From the NCBI RefSeq assembly GCF_000746205.1, contig NZ_KN050825.1:62001-126000 (forward strand): DNA of 64,000 nucleotides, given 5' to 3'. The number at the start of each line of letters is the position of its first letter. The stretch's first letter is position 1. Under the pieces are notes generated by a model. That model searched no databases and was not told where the DNA came from. It saw nothing but the letters and a program-made list of their open reading frames with translations. Below, piece after piece: positions 1 through 7,523 of the stretch. A program made the position numbers and the translations under genes. Source of the stretch: Halorubrum sp. BV1 (GTDB lineage: Archaea; Halobacteriota; Halobacteria; Halobacteriales; Haloferacaceae).

Positions 1-2003
1 AAGTCGCCGTCGAGGGTAACCATCCGGTAGTCGCCCATCAGCTCGCGGGCGGTCGCCATGTCCTCGACGACGAGCGTCGAACCGAGCACGTACGAGAAGA
101 TCGACTCGTAGGCGGCGTCGTACTCGACGAGGTTTCGCGCGAAGTCGACCACGCCCGGCTGTGAGGGTTTCCGCGGGAGTCCCCGATTGTCCATCTTCGT
201 GATCGGGAGGAACGTCGCGCGGCCGGCATTGCGCCGCTTGAGGTAGTCGATACACGTCGATCCGACGCCGTCGTCGTCGACGACGACGTTCGCGAGCCGC
301 CCGCCGGCGGCCGTCTCGCAGGCCTCGGCGTACTCCGCGTCGACGGAACCGAGTTCGCCGACCGCGCCGTGAACGCCGTCGATACCGCCGTTTTTCACCT
401 CGGTCACCGCGCGGGGCCACGAGGCGTCACCGCGCTCGTCCGCGGCCGCCTCCAGTTTCGCGTACTCGTTCTGCTTCTCGCGGAGGTCCGCCTCGATCTC
501 CTCCAGCCGTTCGCTGACCTCGGCCTTCTCGGCGAACAGGTCCGCGACCCCGTCTTCTATCGTCGACTGGTTCTTTTGTGCCTTATCGAGTTCGCTGTGC
601 AGCTCCGAGATGCGCGCTTTCCGCTCCGGGATCGACTCGCGGGCCTCCTCTAACTCCTCGCGCGTCTCGCTCACCGCGTTCGAGCGCCGGCGGGCCTCGT
701 CAAGGAGCCGATCCTTCTCGCGTTGCAGCTCGTTTTTCTCCTCGCGCAGCGACTCGACGCGCTCTTTTTTCTCGGACAGCTCGGATTTTAGCTCGTCGAA
801 CTCGGTGTCTGCGCCCTCGATTTCGGCCTCCACGTCCGCCAGCTCTGAGCGCTTCGTCGCGATCTCCGATTTGACCGACGCCTTCTCGACTTTCACCTCG
901 CGGATCTCGGCGTCGAGGTCGTCTATCGTCTCCTCTTTTCGGTCGATCTGGACGAACGCGTCGCGACGCTCGGTCTCCGCGTCGGCCGCGCGCTCTTCTG
1001 CCGTCTCGATTTTGTCTTCGAGCCGCGAGATCTCGCCTTTGATCTCCTCTATCTCCGAGCGGATCTCGATCTGTTCGTCCTCGCCTTTCGTCTCGATCTC
1101 GTGGTTGAGATCCGCGAGATCCCCCTCCAGCCGCGTGAGCCTCCCCTGTTTCGCGTCGAGTTCGTCTCTGCGGTCGTCGAGTTCGGCGTCGGCGTCGTCG
1201 ATGTCGCTCTCGACGTCCGCGAGCGTCTCGCGTTTCTCCTCTAACTCGGAGGCCTTGAGGAAGCCGCGGTACTCCTCTAACTCCTCGCGGTACTCCTGAT
1301 ACTGGAGGGCGGTCTCGCGCTCGTCTTCGAGCTGGTCGAGCCGATCCTGTTTCTCGCCGATCCGGAGGTCAGCCTCGCCGATCCGGTCTTCGACCGTGTC
1401 GAGTTCCTCGTAGGCGGCCGCCTTTTTTTCGTCGAACTCGGCGACGCCCGCGATCTCGTCGATTATCCCCCGCCGCTGGTAGGGGGTCATGTTGATGATC
1501 TCGGTCACGTCTCCCTGCATCACGACGTTGTACCCCTCCGGCGTGACGCCCGCGGCCGCGAGCAGATCTTGGACGTCGGAGAGGTTCACCGACCGGCCGT
1601 TGAGGTAGTAGTACGAGTAGTAGTTGTCCTCCGTCTCCTTGACGCGACGTTTGATCGTGATCTCGGAGACGTCGCCGACATTCTCCGTGCCCGCCGCGGA
1701 AACCACCTGCGAGCGATCCAGCGTCCCGTCCTCGTTCGAGAGCACCACCGTCACCGAGGCCTCGCTCGGCCCGTCGGCCTCCTCGTCGCCGTCGTGGCCG
1801 GGGTTGTAGATGAGGTCGGTGAGCTTCTGGGCTCTGATCCCGCGGGTGCGCGCCAATCCGAGCGCGAAGAGGACGCCGTCGATGATGTTCGACTTGCCGG
1901 AGCCGTTCGGCCCCGTGACGACGGTGAAGTCGTCATAAAAGGGGATCCTCGTCGTCCGCCCGAAGCTCTTGAACCCGTCCAAAACGACTTCAGTGATGTG
2001 CAT
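1..2003 (-). CDS. smc: Chromosome segregation ATPase SMC (C-terminus outside window)
   Basis: SMC condensin ATPase that organises and segregates chromosomes. The N-terminus carries the Walker A loop GPNGSGKSN near residue 30 inside the SMC head, followed by a long charged heptad-type coiled coil (roughly residues 170-500) and then a Gly-rich hinge region (GIDGVHGAVGELGSVD and following). The reading frame runs off the window edge, so the second coiled coil and the Walker B/signature head are not visible. The ATG at 2003 gives the usual haloarchaeal start MHITEVVLDGFKSFG. It lies 21 bp after the small gene ending at 2025, so the two are probably co-transcribed. Function is well supported by motif order. 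Confidence 0.95.
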   Translation of the reverse strand, partial: MHITEVVLDGFKSFGRTTRIPFYDDFTVVTGPNGSGKSNIIDGVLFALGLARTRGIRAQKLTDLIYNPGHDGDEEADGPSEASVTVVLSNEDGTLDRSQVVSAAGTENVGDVSEITIKRRVKETEDNYYSYYYLNGRSVNLSDVQDLLAAAGVTPEGYNVVMQGDVTEIINMTPYQRRGIIDEIAGVAEFDEKKAAAYEELDTVEDRIGEADLRIGEKQDRLDQLEDERETALQYQEYREELEEYRGFLKASELEEKRETLADVESDIDDADAELDDRRDELDAKQGRLTRLEGDLADLNHEIETKGEDEQIEIRSEIEEIKGEISRLEDKIETAEERAADAETERRDAFVQIDRKEETIDDLDAEIREVKVEKASVKSEIATKRSELADVEAEIEGADTEFDELKSELSEKKERVESLREEKNELQREKDRLLDEARRRSNAVSETREELEEARESIPERKARISELHSELDKAQKNQSTIEDGVADLFAEKAEVSERLEEIEADLREKQNEYAKLEAAADERGDASWPRAVTEVKNGGIDGVHGAVGELGSVDAEYAEACETAAGGRLANVVVDDDGVGSTCIDYLKRRNAGRATFLPITKMDNRGLPRKPSQPGVVDFARNLVEYDAAYESIFSYVLGSTLVVEDMATARELMGDYRMVTLDGD

Positions 2004-2024
2004 GTGTCGCGGTGTGGCGTCGGC

Positions 2025-2459
2025 TTACGCGACGATGATGTCGCTGTCCGACTCCGCCTCGTCGTCCGTGTCGGTCTCCGCGTTGCCCTCGGCGTCCGGC
2101 GTCGTCGCCTCCTGTTCGGGGACGACGACCTCGTCTCCGGCCGGCCCGGCGTCTGCGGCCGAGTCAGGAGACGCGGTCTCGTCGTCGGTCCGCTCTACAA
2201 CTTCGACGTGGTCGTCGGAGTGGGTCCGCCGCTCGCCGCCGGCGGCCGCGTCGGTGTCGGCGTCCGCCTCCGCGGTCGCGGGCTCCGAATCGGACGCGTC
2301 TGGGGCCGCCTCGGTCCCCGCCGCGTCGGCGGTCGCCGTCTGGGCGTCCTCCAGTTGTCTGACGCGCTCTTTCATCTCCACGAGCTCTTCTGTGAGCCCG
2401 TTGACCGCTGCTTGGAGTTCCGAGACCTGCCGTTCGAGATCCTCGACGCGATTGCTCAT
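2025..2459 (-). CDS. Small coiled-coil protein upstream of smc (DUF7518-like)
   Basis: Predicted 144-aa protein. Residues 1 to about 40 form an amphipathic coiled coil (VEDLERQVSELQAAVNGL) resembling a leucine zipper; the rest is very acidic, Ala/Asp/Glu-rich and probably disordered. Short zipper proteins like this accompany smc in haloarchaea and are sometimes called bZIP-like, but a DNA-binding role is not established. The ATG at 2459 was chosen over the upstream ATG at 2507 because a TATA-like box at 2486-2492 (minus strand) sits about 28 nt before it, giving a leaderless start and the expected MSNRVEDLER N-terminus. It could be an SMC accessory factor; that is inference from position. Confidence 0.8.
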   Translation of the reverse strand: MSNRVEDLERQVSELQAAVNGLTEELVEMKERVRQLEDAQTATADAAGTEAAPDASDSEPATAEADADTDAAAGGERRTHSDDHVEVVERTDDETASPDSAADAGPAGDEVVVPEQEATTPDAEGNAETDTDDEAESDSDIIVA

Positions 2460-2483
2460 ATACTCACGTATGCCCACGCGGGC

Positions 2484-2493
2484 CGTATAAATC
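2484..2493 (-). promoter_or_regulatory. TATA box for the coiled-coil gene/smc operon
   Basis: Minus-strand GATTTATACG, centred about 28 nt before the ATG at 2459, the spacing expected for a leaderless haloarchaeal mRNA. Confidence 0.6.
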
Positions 2494-2496
2494 TGC

Positions 2497-2737
2497 GTCA
2501 GACACATGTGTGATCACACCGCATGGAACGGGGATACACGACGGATCACACCAAGCGTCGTACACGGCGAGTCAGCCGACGTCATACCGCGTCCCGGCGG
2601 CCCGTCTCACGAGTGAGAAATATGTCAGGAATTGTGATATGTGGGCGGCTGTCGACGACGACGCGCGTCACACGGTCGGACGCGATTCGGTCGCTTGACC
2701 GATGTTTCGTGCGGTTGAAACGAGTCTGACGTGAGAC
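2497..2737. promoter_or_regulatory. GTCTNAC half-site group upstream of cdrL
   Basis: The region between the smc operon and cdrL carries GTCTNAC/GTNAGAC half-sites: GTCAGAC at 2497-2503, GTCTCAC at 2604-2610 facing an imperfect GTGAGAA at 2613-2619 (so TCTCACGAGTGAGA at 2605-2618 is palindromic), and back-to-back GTCTGAC-GTGAGAC at 2724-2737. The last pair ends about 46 nt before the cdrL start codon. The half-sites match those before cdrS except at the fifth base, suggesting one RHH-type regulator binds both regions. A separate perfect palindrome GTGTGATCACAC lies at 2508-2519. Confidence 0.5.
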
Positions 2738-2783
2738 TGACGGCAGGGGAAGATTCTTGTACCCTGACCGATATCTCGGGCAC

Positions 2784-3359
2784 ATGAGCAAGATCACCTT
2801 CCGGGCCGACGACGACCTCGTCGAGCGGCTGGAAGCGTGTGACGCCTCTAAGAGCGAGGTGATGCGCGAGGCCCTCCGGACGCACCTCGGAGACGGGGAC
2901 TCCGCGTCCGACGCGTCTGACGCCACGCTGGACGCCGCGGTGGCAGACCGAATCGACGATCTCATCGCCGACCGACTCGACGCCGCGTTAGACGACCGGC
3001 TCGGCGGGTCGGGTGACCGCGCGTATACGCCTGGAAACGCCGGTGAGATCAACGTAAACGTCACACTCGACGCCAACGGTGCCGAAGACGGCGATGCGCG
3101 TGTGACACGGGAGGCCGCGACAGACGCCGAGTCGGAAACGCGTAAGACGCCGGCCGATACCGACGTGCAAACGCGAGAAAACGTCTGTGGCGGATGTGGC
3201 GAAAACGTCCCCTCTGACCACGTTTACTGCCCGAACTGCGGCGAAAAGCAGTCGCACCGAGCGTTCTGTGAGTGCGGTGACGAACTCCGAACAGACTGGG
3301 CGTTTTGCCCCGGTTGCGGTCGTCGGACCCCCGCAGCGGACGTGTTGAACGACCGGTAA
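2784..3359 (+). CDS. cdrL: CdrL-type ribbon-helix-helix regulator with zinc ribbons
   Basis: Predicted 191-aa transcription factor. Residues 1 to about 42 (MSKITFRADDDLVERLEAC...SEVMREALRTHL) are a ribbon-helix-helix DNA-binding domain. An acidic linker follows, and the C-terminus has four zinc knuckles in two pairs: CGGCG with YCPNCG, then FCECGDE with FCPGCG. In haloarchaea a long RHH protein (CdrL) is encoded just before cdrS-ftsZ2 and regulates that operon; assignment here rests on domain architecture plus synteny. The ATG at 2784 was taken because RHH strand 1 begins there. The zinc ribbons may mediate protein contacts or sensing, which is unknown. Confidence 0.82.
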   Translation: MSKITFRADDDLVERLEACDASKSEVMREALRTHLGDGDSASDASDATLDAAVADRIDDLIADRLDAALDDRLGGSGDRAYTPGNAGEINVNVTLDANGAEDGDARVTREAATDAESETRKTPADTDVQTRENVCGGCGENVPSDHVYCPNCGEKQSHRAFCECGDELRTDWAFCPGCGRRTPAADVLNDR

Positions 3360-3408
3360 TTGGCCGATGGATGCGTGTATACACCTGAATTCCAGTGTTT
3401 CCGCCTGT

Positions 3409-3562
3409 GTCTTACGCCGGGCGATAGTTTTATAATCCTAGCATCGGTGGATACGACTGCGTAAGACGGTCGTCTTACAGAGGCCGCCCGGGGCGGGGGA
3501 CACCCCCGCAGTCGGGCGATTCGTCGCTGTAAGACACACGCGTCGCGTGCCTGCCGTCTTAC
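3409..3562. promoter_or_regulatory. Five-copy GTCTTAC operator array in the cdrS-ftsZ2 control region
   Basis: Five exact copies of GTCTTAC or its complement GTAAGAC occur in about 150 bp: 3409-3415, 3461-3467, 3472-3478, 3529-3535 and 3556-3562. The middle pair forms the inverted repeat GTAAGACG-GT-CGTCTTAC (3461-3478); the last two face each other 20 bp apart. The TATA box lies between the first copy and the palindrome, so the palindrome should sit at or just after the transcription start, typical of a repressor roadblock. RHH proteins bind short inverted half-sites, so CdrL and/or CdrS are natural candidates. Confidence 0.65.
3428..3436 (+). promoter_or_regulatory. TATA box for cdrS-ftsZ2
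   Basis: TTTTATAAT predicts transcription from about 3459, giving a 5' leader of roughly 115 nt before cdrS. This is one of the few genes here with a leader, and a purine-rich Shine-Dalgarno-like GGGGGA at 3564-3569 precedes the ATG. Confidence 0.55.
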
Positions 3563-3575
3563 CGGGGGAATACCA

Positions 3576-3755
3576 ATGGAGCGTGTGACACTACGAATCC
3601 CGAAACAGCAGATAGACGAGGTCGAACAGATGGTCGAGACGGGGGAGTTCCCGAATCGGAGCGAGGCGATCCGCTCTGCCGTTCGCGACATGCTGAACGA
3701 ACAGGACGGCGAGCACGAAGAGCGCAGCCGCAACCGCAACTGGGCAAAGGTGTAA
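3576..3755 (+). CDS. cdrS: CdrS, short ribbon-helix-helix cell-division regulator
   Basis: Small 59-aa protein starting MERVTLRIPKQQIDEVEQMV, almost entirely an RHH fold: an N-terminal strand, helix, turn (FPNRSEAIR) and second helix, with a basic tail ending NRNWAKV. CdrS has been described in Halobacterium and Haloferax as an RHH regulator encoded immediately before ftsZ2 that controls cell-division gene expression. Here it is separated from ftsZ2 by only 4 bp, so they are co-transcribed. The start is fixed by a Shine-Dalgarno-like GGGGGA six bases upstream. The fifth GTCTTAC half-site ends only 13 bp before the ATG. Confidence 0.88.
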   Translation: MERVTLRIPKQQIDEVEQMVETGEFPNRSEAIRSAVRDMLNEQDGEHEERSRNRNWAKV

Positions 3756-3759
3756 TCTG

Positions 3760-4974
3760 ATGCAAGATCTTGTTCAAGAGGCCCTCGACAACGCGGAAGC
3801 GGAGAAGCGCGAGATGGACGCCAGCATGGACGACGACGAGTTCGGCGACCCCCGAATCGTCATCGTCGGTGCCGGCGGTGCCGGAAACAACACGATCAAT
3901 CGCCTGTACAACATCGGCGTCGACGGCGCTGACACGGTCGCGATCAACACCGACAAACAGCACCTCAAGATGATCGAAGCCGACACCAAGATCCTCGTGG
4001 GCAAGTCGCTCACGCAGGGGCTCGGTGCCGGCGGCGACCCCAAGATGGGCGAGCGCGCGACCGAGATGGCCCAAGGGACGATCAAAGAGGTGCTCGGCGA
4101 CGCCGACCTCGTCTTCGTCACGGCCGGGATGGGCGGCGGCACGGGGACCGGCGCGGCCCCCGTCGTCTCGAAGATCGCGAAAGACCAGGGCGCTATCGTC
4201 GTCGGGATGGTGTCGACGCCGTTCAACGTCGAGCGCGCTCGCACGGTGAAAGCCGAGGAGGGGTTAGAGGACCTCCGCAACGAGGCCGACTCGATCATCG
4301 TCCTCGATAACAACCGGCTTCTCGATTACGTCCCCAACCTGCCGATCGGAAAGGCGTTCTCGGTGATGGATCAGATCATCGCCGAGACCGTGAAGGGCAT
4401 CTCGGAGACGATCACCCAGCCCTCGCTCATCAACCTCGACTACGCCGACATGTCCACCATCATGAACCAGGGTGGGGTGGCGGTCATGCTGGTCGGCGAG
4501 ACTCAAGACAAAAACAAGACCCAAGAGGTGGTCAACGACGCGATGAACCACCCGCTCTTGGACGTGGACTACCGTGGCGCGAGCGGCGGACTCGTCCACA
4601 TCACGGGCGGTCCGGATCTGACACTGAAGGAGGCCGAGGGGATCGCGAACAACATTACCGAACGTCTGGAGGCGAGCGCCAACGTCATCTGGGGCGCGCG
4701 CATCCAAGACGAGTACAAGGGGAAGGTGCGCGTCATGGCGATCATGACGGGCGTTCAGAGCGCGCAGGTGCTCGGCCCCTCCACGCAAAAGCAGGCCGAC
4801 AAGTCCCGTGCCGCGGTCAACAGCGAGGACCTCGGCGACTCGCGCTCCCGTGCGGCGGAGGCGAGCGGGACCGCGGGCGGCGCAGCCACCTCCGGCGGCG
4901 AACGCGGCGCGTGGGAGTCCGACGGCGGCAGCGACCCCGTCGAAAAGAACAACGGCCTCGACGTCATCCGCTGA
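3760..4974 (+). CDS. ftsZ2: Cell division protein FtsZ2
   Basis: Tubulin-family GTPase of the haloarchaeal FtsZ2 group (404 aa), which acts in constriction of the division ring. Visible motifs: the N-terminal nucleotide loop IVGAGGAGNNTINR (about 35-48), the tubulin signature GGGTGTG at 125-131, and a T7-like loop NLDYADMSTIM. The C-terminal tail is a Gly/Ser-rich linker ending in the conserved NNGLDVIR. It follows cdrS by 4 bp, with AGGTG before the ATG as a ribosome-binding site, which ties its level to the operator array before cdrS. Confidence 0.97.
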   Translation: MQDLVQEALDNAEAEKREMDASMDDDEFGDPRIVIVGAGGAGNNTINRLYNIGVDGADTVAINTDKQHLKMIEADTKILVGKSLTQGLGAGGDPKMGERATEMAQGTIKEVLGDADLVFVTAGMGGGTGTGAAPVVSKIAKDQGAIVVGMVSTPFNVERARTVKAEEGLEDLRNEADSIIVLDNNRLLDYVPNLPIGKAFSVMDQIIAETVKGISETITQPSLINLDYADMSTIMNQGGVAVMLVGETQDKNKTQEVVNDAMNHPLLDVDYRGASGGLVHITGGPDLTLKEAEGIANNITERLEASANVIWGARIQDEYKGKVRVMAIMTGVQSAQVLGPSTQKQADKSRAAVNSEDLGDSRSRAAEASGTAGGAATSGGERGAWESDGGSDPVEKNNGLDVIR

Positions 4975-5061
4975 GTTCGACTCACCTCGACGGCCACCGC
5001 TTTTTCCAGTGCGTCGCGCGACGGGCGCGAGGACTTAACATCGCGCGACCCAAGCAGAGTC

Positions 5062-5133
5062 ATGTGTTACCTGCCCAGTCGCCTCGGCCGGGTTGGAATC
5101 GTCCGAACGCCGACCGCAATCTGCTCCGAGTAG
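5062..5133 (+). CDS. Possible leaderless leader peptide before the MDR dehydrogenase
   Basis: A 23-codon frame (MCYLPSRLGRVGIVRTPTAI followed by CSE and TAG). The TATA-like CTTAAC at 5034-5039 is centred 26 nt before its ATG, so the predicted transcript starts exactly at this start codon rather than at the dehydrogenase ATG at 5141. Its stop lies 7 bp before that ATG, which could allow translational coupling. No homology or composition argument is possible at this size; it may be only an untranslated leader. Confidence 0.3.
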   Translation: MCYLPSRLGRVGIVRTPTAICSE

Positions 5134-5140
5134 TGCGCCG

Positions 5141-6139
5141 ATGACGGACGCCGCGCTCGCGTTCACGGGACCGAAGACGGTCGAGATCCGCGAGGCCGAC
5201 GTCGGAGAGCCGGCCGCCGGCGAGCTCCGGGTTGACACGCGCGCGTCGGCGATAAGCGCCGGCACGGAGCTGCTCGTCTACCGGGACCAGACGCCGTCTG
5301 ACGTGCCCGTCGACGAGACGCTCGACGCGCTCGACGGGGAGTTCTCGTATCCGCTCCGATACGGTTACGCCGCGAGCGGCGTCGTCGACGCGGTCGGTGC
5401 GGACGTCGATTCGGACTGGATCGGCCGGTCGGTGTTCGGGTTCGTCCCGCACCAGACGCGGTTCGTGGCCGAACCCGACGACGTGGTCACGCTCCCCGCC
5501 GGAACCCCGCCCGCGGTCGGCGCGCTCCTCCCGTCCGTCGAGACGGCGACGAACCTCGTCCTCGATGCGGCCCCGCGGCTCGGCGAGCGCGTCGTCGTCT
5601 TCGGAGCCGGCGTCATCGGCCTCTGTGTCACCCGGCTGCTCGCGTCGTTTCCGCTCTCCTCGCTCGTCGTCGTCGATCCCGTCGAGCGCCGGCGCGGTCT
5701 CGCCGCCGCGATGGGTGCAGACCGGACAGAGAGGCCAGAAACCGTCGATGACGCCGTCGGCGACGCGGACCTCGCGCTCGAACTGTCCGGACAGCCGGAT
5801 ACGCTCGACGACGCGATCGGTGCCGTCGGCTACGACGCGCGGATCGTCGTCGGCTCGTGGTACGGCGCGAAGCGCGCACCGATCGACCTCGGCGGGCGGT
5901 TCCACCGCGACCGGATCGACCTGATCTCCAGTCAGGTGTCGACTATCAGCCCGTCGCTGCGGGGACGGTGGGACCGCGACCGCCGGTTCGACGAGGCGCT
6001 CGGCTGGCTCGACCGGATCGACGCCGACGAGCTGATCACGCATCGGATCCCCTTCGAGCGCGCGCCGGAGGCATACGAGCTTCTCGACTCCGAGGCGACC
6101 GACGCGGTGCAAGTCATCTTGGCGTACGGCGAGTCGTGA
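5141..6139 (+). CDS. Zinc-less MDR-family dehydrogenase/reductase
   Basis: Predicted 332-aa medium-chain dehydrogenase/reductase. The N-terminal GroES-like domain has ISAGTELLVYRDQTP where zinc alcohol dehydrogenases have a Cys-containing CGTD motif, so the catalytic zinc ligand is absent, as in BchC-like or sugar-related MDR proteins. The Rossmann NAD(P) site is VVFGAGVIGLCVTRLL near residue 150. The ATG at 5141 starts directly before the first GroES strand. Substrate is unknown. It opens a cluster with pterin synthase-like, glycosyltransferase and methyltransferase genes, which suggests a role in making or reducing a small modified metabolite. Confidence 0.8.
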   Translation: MTDAALAFTGPKTVEIREADVGEPAAGELRVDTRASAISAGTELLVYRDQTPSDVPVDETLDALDGEFSYPLRYGYAASGVVDAVGADVDSDWIGRSVFGFVPHQTRFVAEPDDVVTLPAGTPPAVGALLPSVETATNLVLDAAPRLGERVVVFGAGVIGLCVTRLLASFPLSSLVVVDPVERRRGLAAAMGADRTERPETVDDAVGDADLALELSGQPDTLDDAIGAVGYDARIVVGSWYGAKRAPIDLGGRFHRDRIDLISSQVSTISPSLRGRWDRDRRFDEALGWLDRIDADELITHRIPFERAPEAYELLDSEATDAVQVILAYGES

Positions 6140-6193
6140 CGGGCGATACGTGAGTCGGGAGCGACGCGGTTCCGCTCCGGACGGGGGCTTACT

Positions 6194-7045
6194 CTACTCC
6201 GGGTCGCCGAGAGTCGCGGCGTGGCGCGACACCCGTCCGCTGACGACGAGATAGTCGCGAGCGAACACGGCGAGCGAGGGCGTGAGGACGACCGGCGCGG
6301 CGGTCCGGACGAGTGCGGTCGGCGCGGCGGGGACGAGCGCGGCGGTGAGAAAGACCATCTGGACGCCCGCGAGGTACTTGCCGAGATCGCTGTCGGGGAG
6401 GTCGAAGACCGGGCGACCGCGAGCGCGACGCAGCCCGACGGCTCCCCGGAAGGCGTAGCGCGCGGCGGAAAGCGAAAGATACCAGACGGGGAGGACGCCC
6501 CAGACGACCGCGACGAGGGGTGCCGCGACGAACCCGAACGTGTCGTACGCCATATCGAGCCGTTTCCCGATCTCTGTCTCGCTGCCGATCGTTCGCGCGA
6601 CGCGCCCGTCGAGTCCGTCGAGGAGGACGCCGACGCCATACCCCACCGCCGCGATCCACGCGACGTTCGCGTCCGGGGACGCGACGACGAGGCCGGCGAC
6701 GGTGGCGTAGAGCGCGCCGCGGACGAGCGTCACACCGTTCGCGAGGCCGAAAAGGCGAGGGCCGTCACCGCGTGCTGTCGACCCGTCTGTCGGCTCGCCC
6801 GCGGGTGCCCCGGTCGCGTCGACGCCGCCGAGTGCGAACGCGACGTACCAGAGCTGGCCCGCCAGACAGAGGCCGGCGACGGTCGTCGGCGAGACGCCCA
6901 GCCGCCCCGTCTCAGTCACCGGGAGCGCCGTCGACAGCCCGACCGCGAGCGCGACGCCGGCCAGCGCCGGGAGCATCAGACCGGCGAGAACCGCGGAGGC
7001 GCTGCCGAACGCGCCACCAAGCGGGGGTCGAGAGGTCCCGGACAC
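6194..7045 (-). CDS. CDP-alcohol phosphatidyltransferase family membrane enzyme
   Basis: Predicted 283-aa integral membrane enzyme that transfers a CDP-activated lipid or alcohol. The family signature DG-x2-AR-x8-G-x3-D-x3-D is complete (DGRVARTIGSETEIG, then two spaced Asp). Several hydrophobic segments flank it, including two near the N-terminus not needed for catalysis. The GTG start at 7045 was chosen because it lies 2 nt after the stop of the upstream gene, whereas the longer frame begins with an Arg-rich stretch antisense to nothing recognisable. Likely co-transcribed with the membrane protein gene at 7434. Headgroup specificity cannot be read from the sequence. Confidence 0.85.
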   Translation of the reverse strand: MSGTSRPPLGGAFGSASAVLAGLMLPALAGVALAVGLSTALPVTETGRLGVSPTTVAGLCLAGQLWYVAFALGGVDATGAPAGEPTDGSTARGDGPRLFGLANGVTLVRGALYATVAGLVVASPDANVAWIAAVGYGVGVLLDGLDGRVARTIGSETEIGKRLDMAYDTFGFVAAPLVAVVWGVLPVWYLSLSAARYAFRGAVGLRRARGRPVFDLPDSDLGKYLAGVQMVFLTAALVPAAPTALVRTAAPVVLTPSLAVFARDYLVVSGRVSRHAATLGDPE

Positions 7046-7047
7046 GA

Positions 7048-7434
7048 CTACCGACGCAGCAGGACGGCGAGCACGACCACCAACACGACCTGTGCGAGCT
7101 TGTCGACCGCGCCGAGGGTTCCGACGTCTGCCGGGAACGACCGACCGCCGCCGGCGAAGTTGACGACGTACCACAAGAGGATCTGAACGAGCGTGAACGC
7201 GACGCCGACCCCGTACAGCGCGCGGCGGCGGTAGCCGCGCACCAAGAGGACGATCCCGCCGACGAATCCGAGCCCGGCGAGGACGAAGCTGATCCCGAGC
7301 GCCGAGGGGACCATCCGCACACCCAGAAGGAGGTGGACCGCGGCGGAGACCACGGCCGCGAGGATACCCACCCAGTGGAGGCCGTTCAGCGACTCGACGC
7401 CGGCGGTCGGCTGTTGTGGTGCGGTCGTCGCCAT
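7048..7434 (-). CDS. Four-helix haloarchaeal membrane protein
   Basis: Predicted 128-aa protein with about four transmembrane segments (for example WVGILAAVVSAAVHLLLG, and a C-terminal VVLVVVLAVLLRR). No catalytic motif. It resembles small uncharacterised membrane proteins common in haloarchaea. The ATG at 7434 fits a leaderless start from the TATA-like box at about 7459-7466 on the minus strand. It stops 2 nt before the CDP-alcohol phosphatidyltransferase start, so the two form one unit. Function not recognised. Confidence 0.75.
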   Translation of the reverse strand: MATTAPQQPTAGVESLNGLHWVGILAAVVSAAVHLLLGVRMVPSALGISFVLAGLGFVGGIVLLVRGYRRRALYGVGVAFTLVQILLWYVVNFAGGGRSFPADVGTLGAVDKLAQVVLVVVLAVLLRR

Positions 7435-7523
7435 ACGAGGTCCATGCGCCTCACCCACATATGTATACTGGCCACGCCGACGTCTCGGGGGGCGTCTCGT
7501 GACCCCCGCGGCGATACGGCGGG

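Noticed and set aside
5060..6112. A 350-codon minus-strand frame opposite the MDR gene
   Set aside because: The plus-strand frame has clear Rossmann and GroES motifs; the antisense product is Arg/Val/Asp-rich without motifs.
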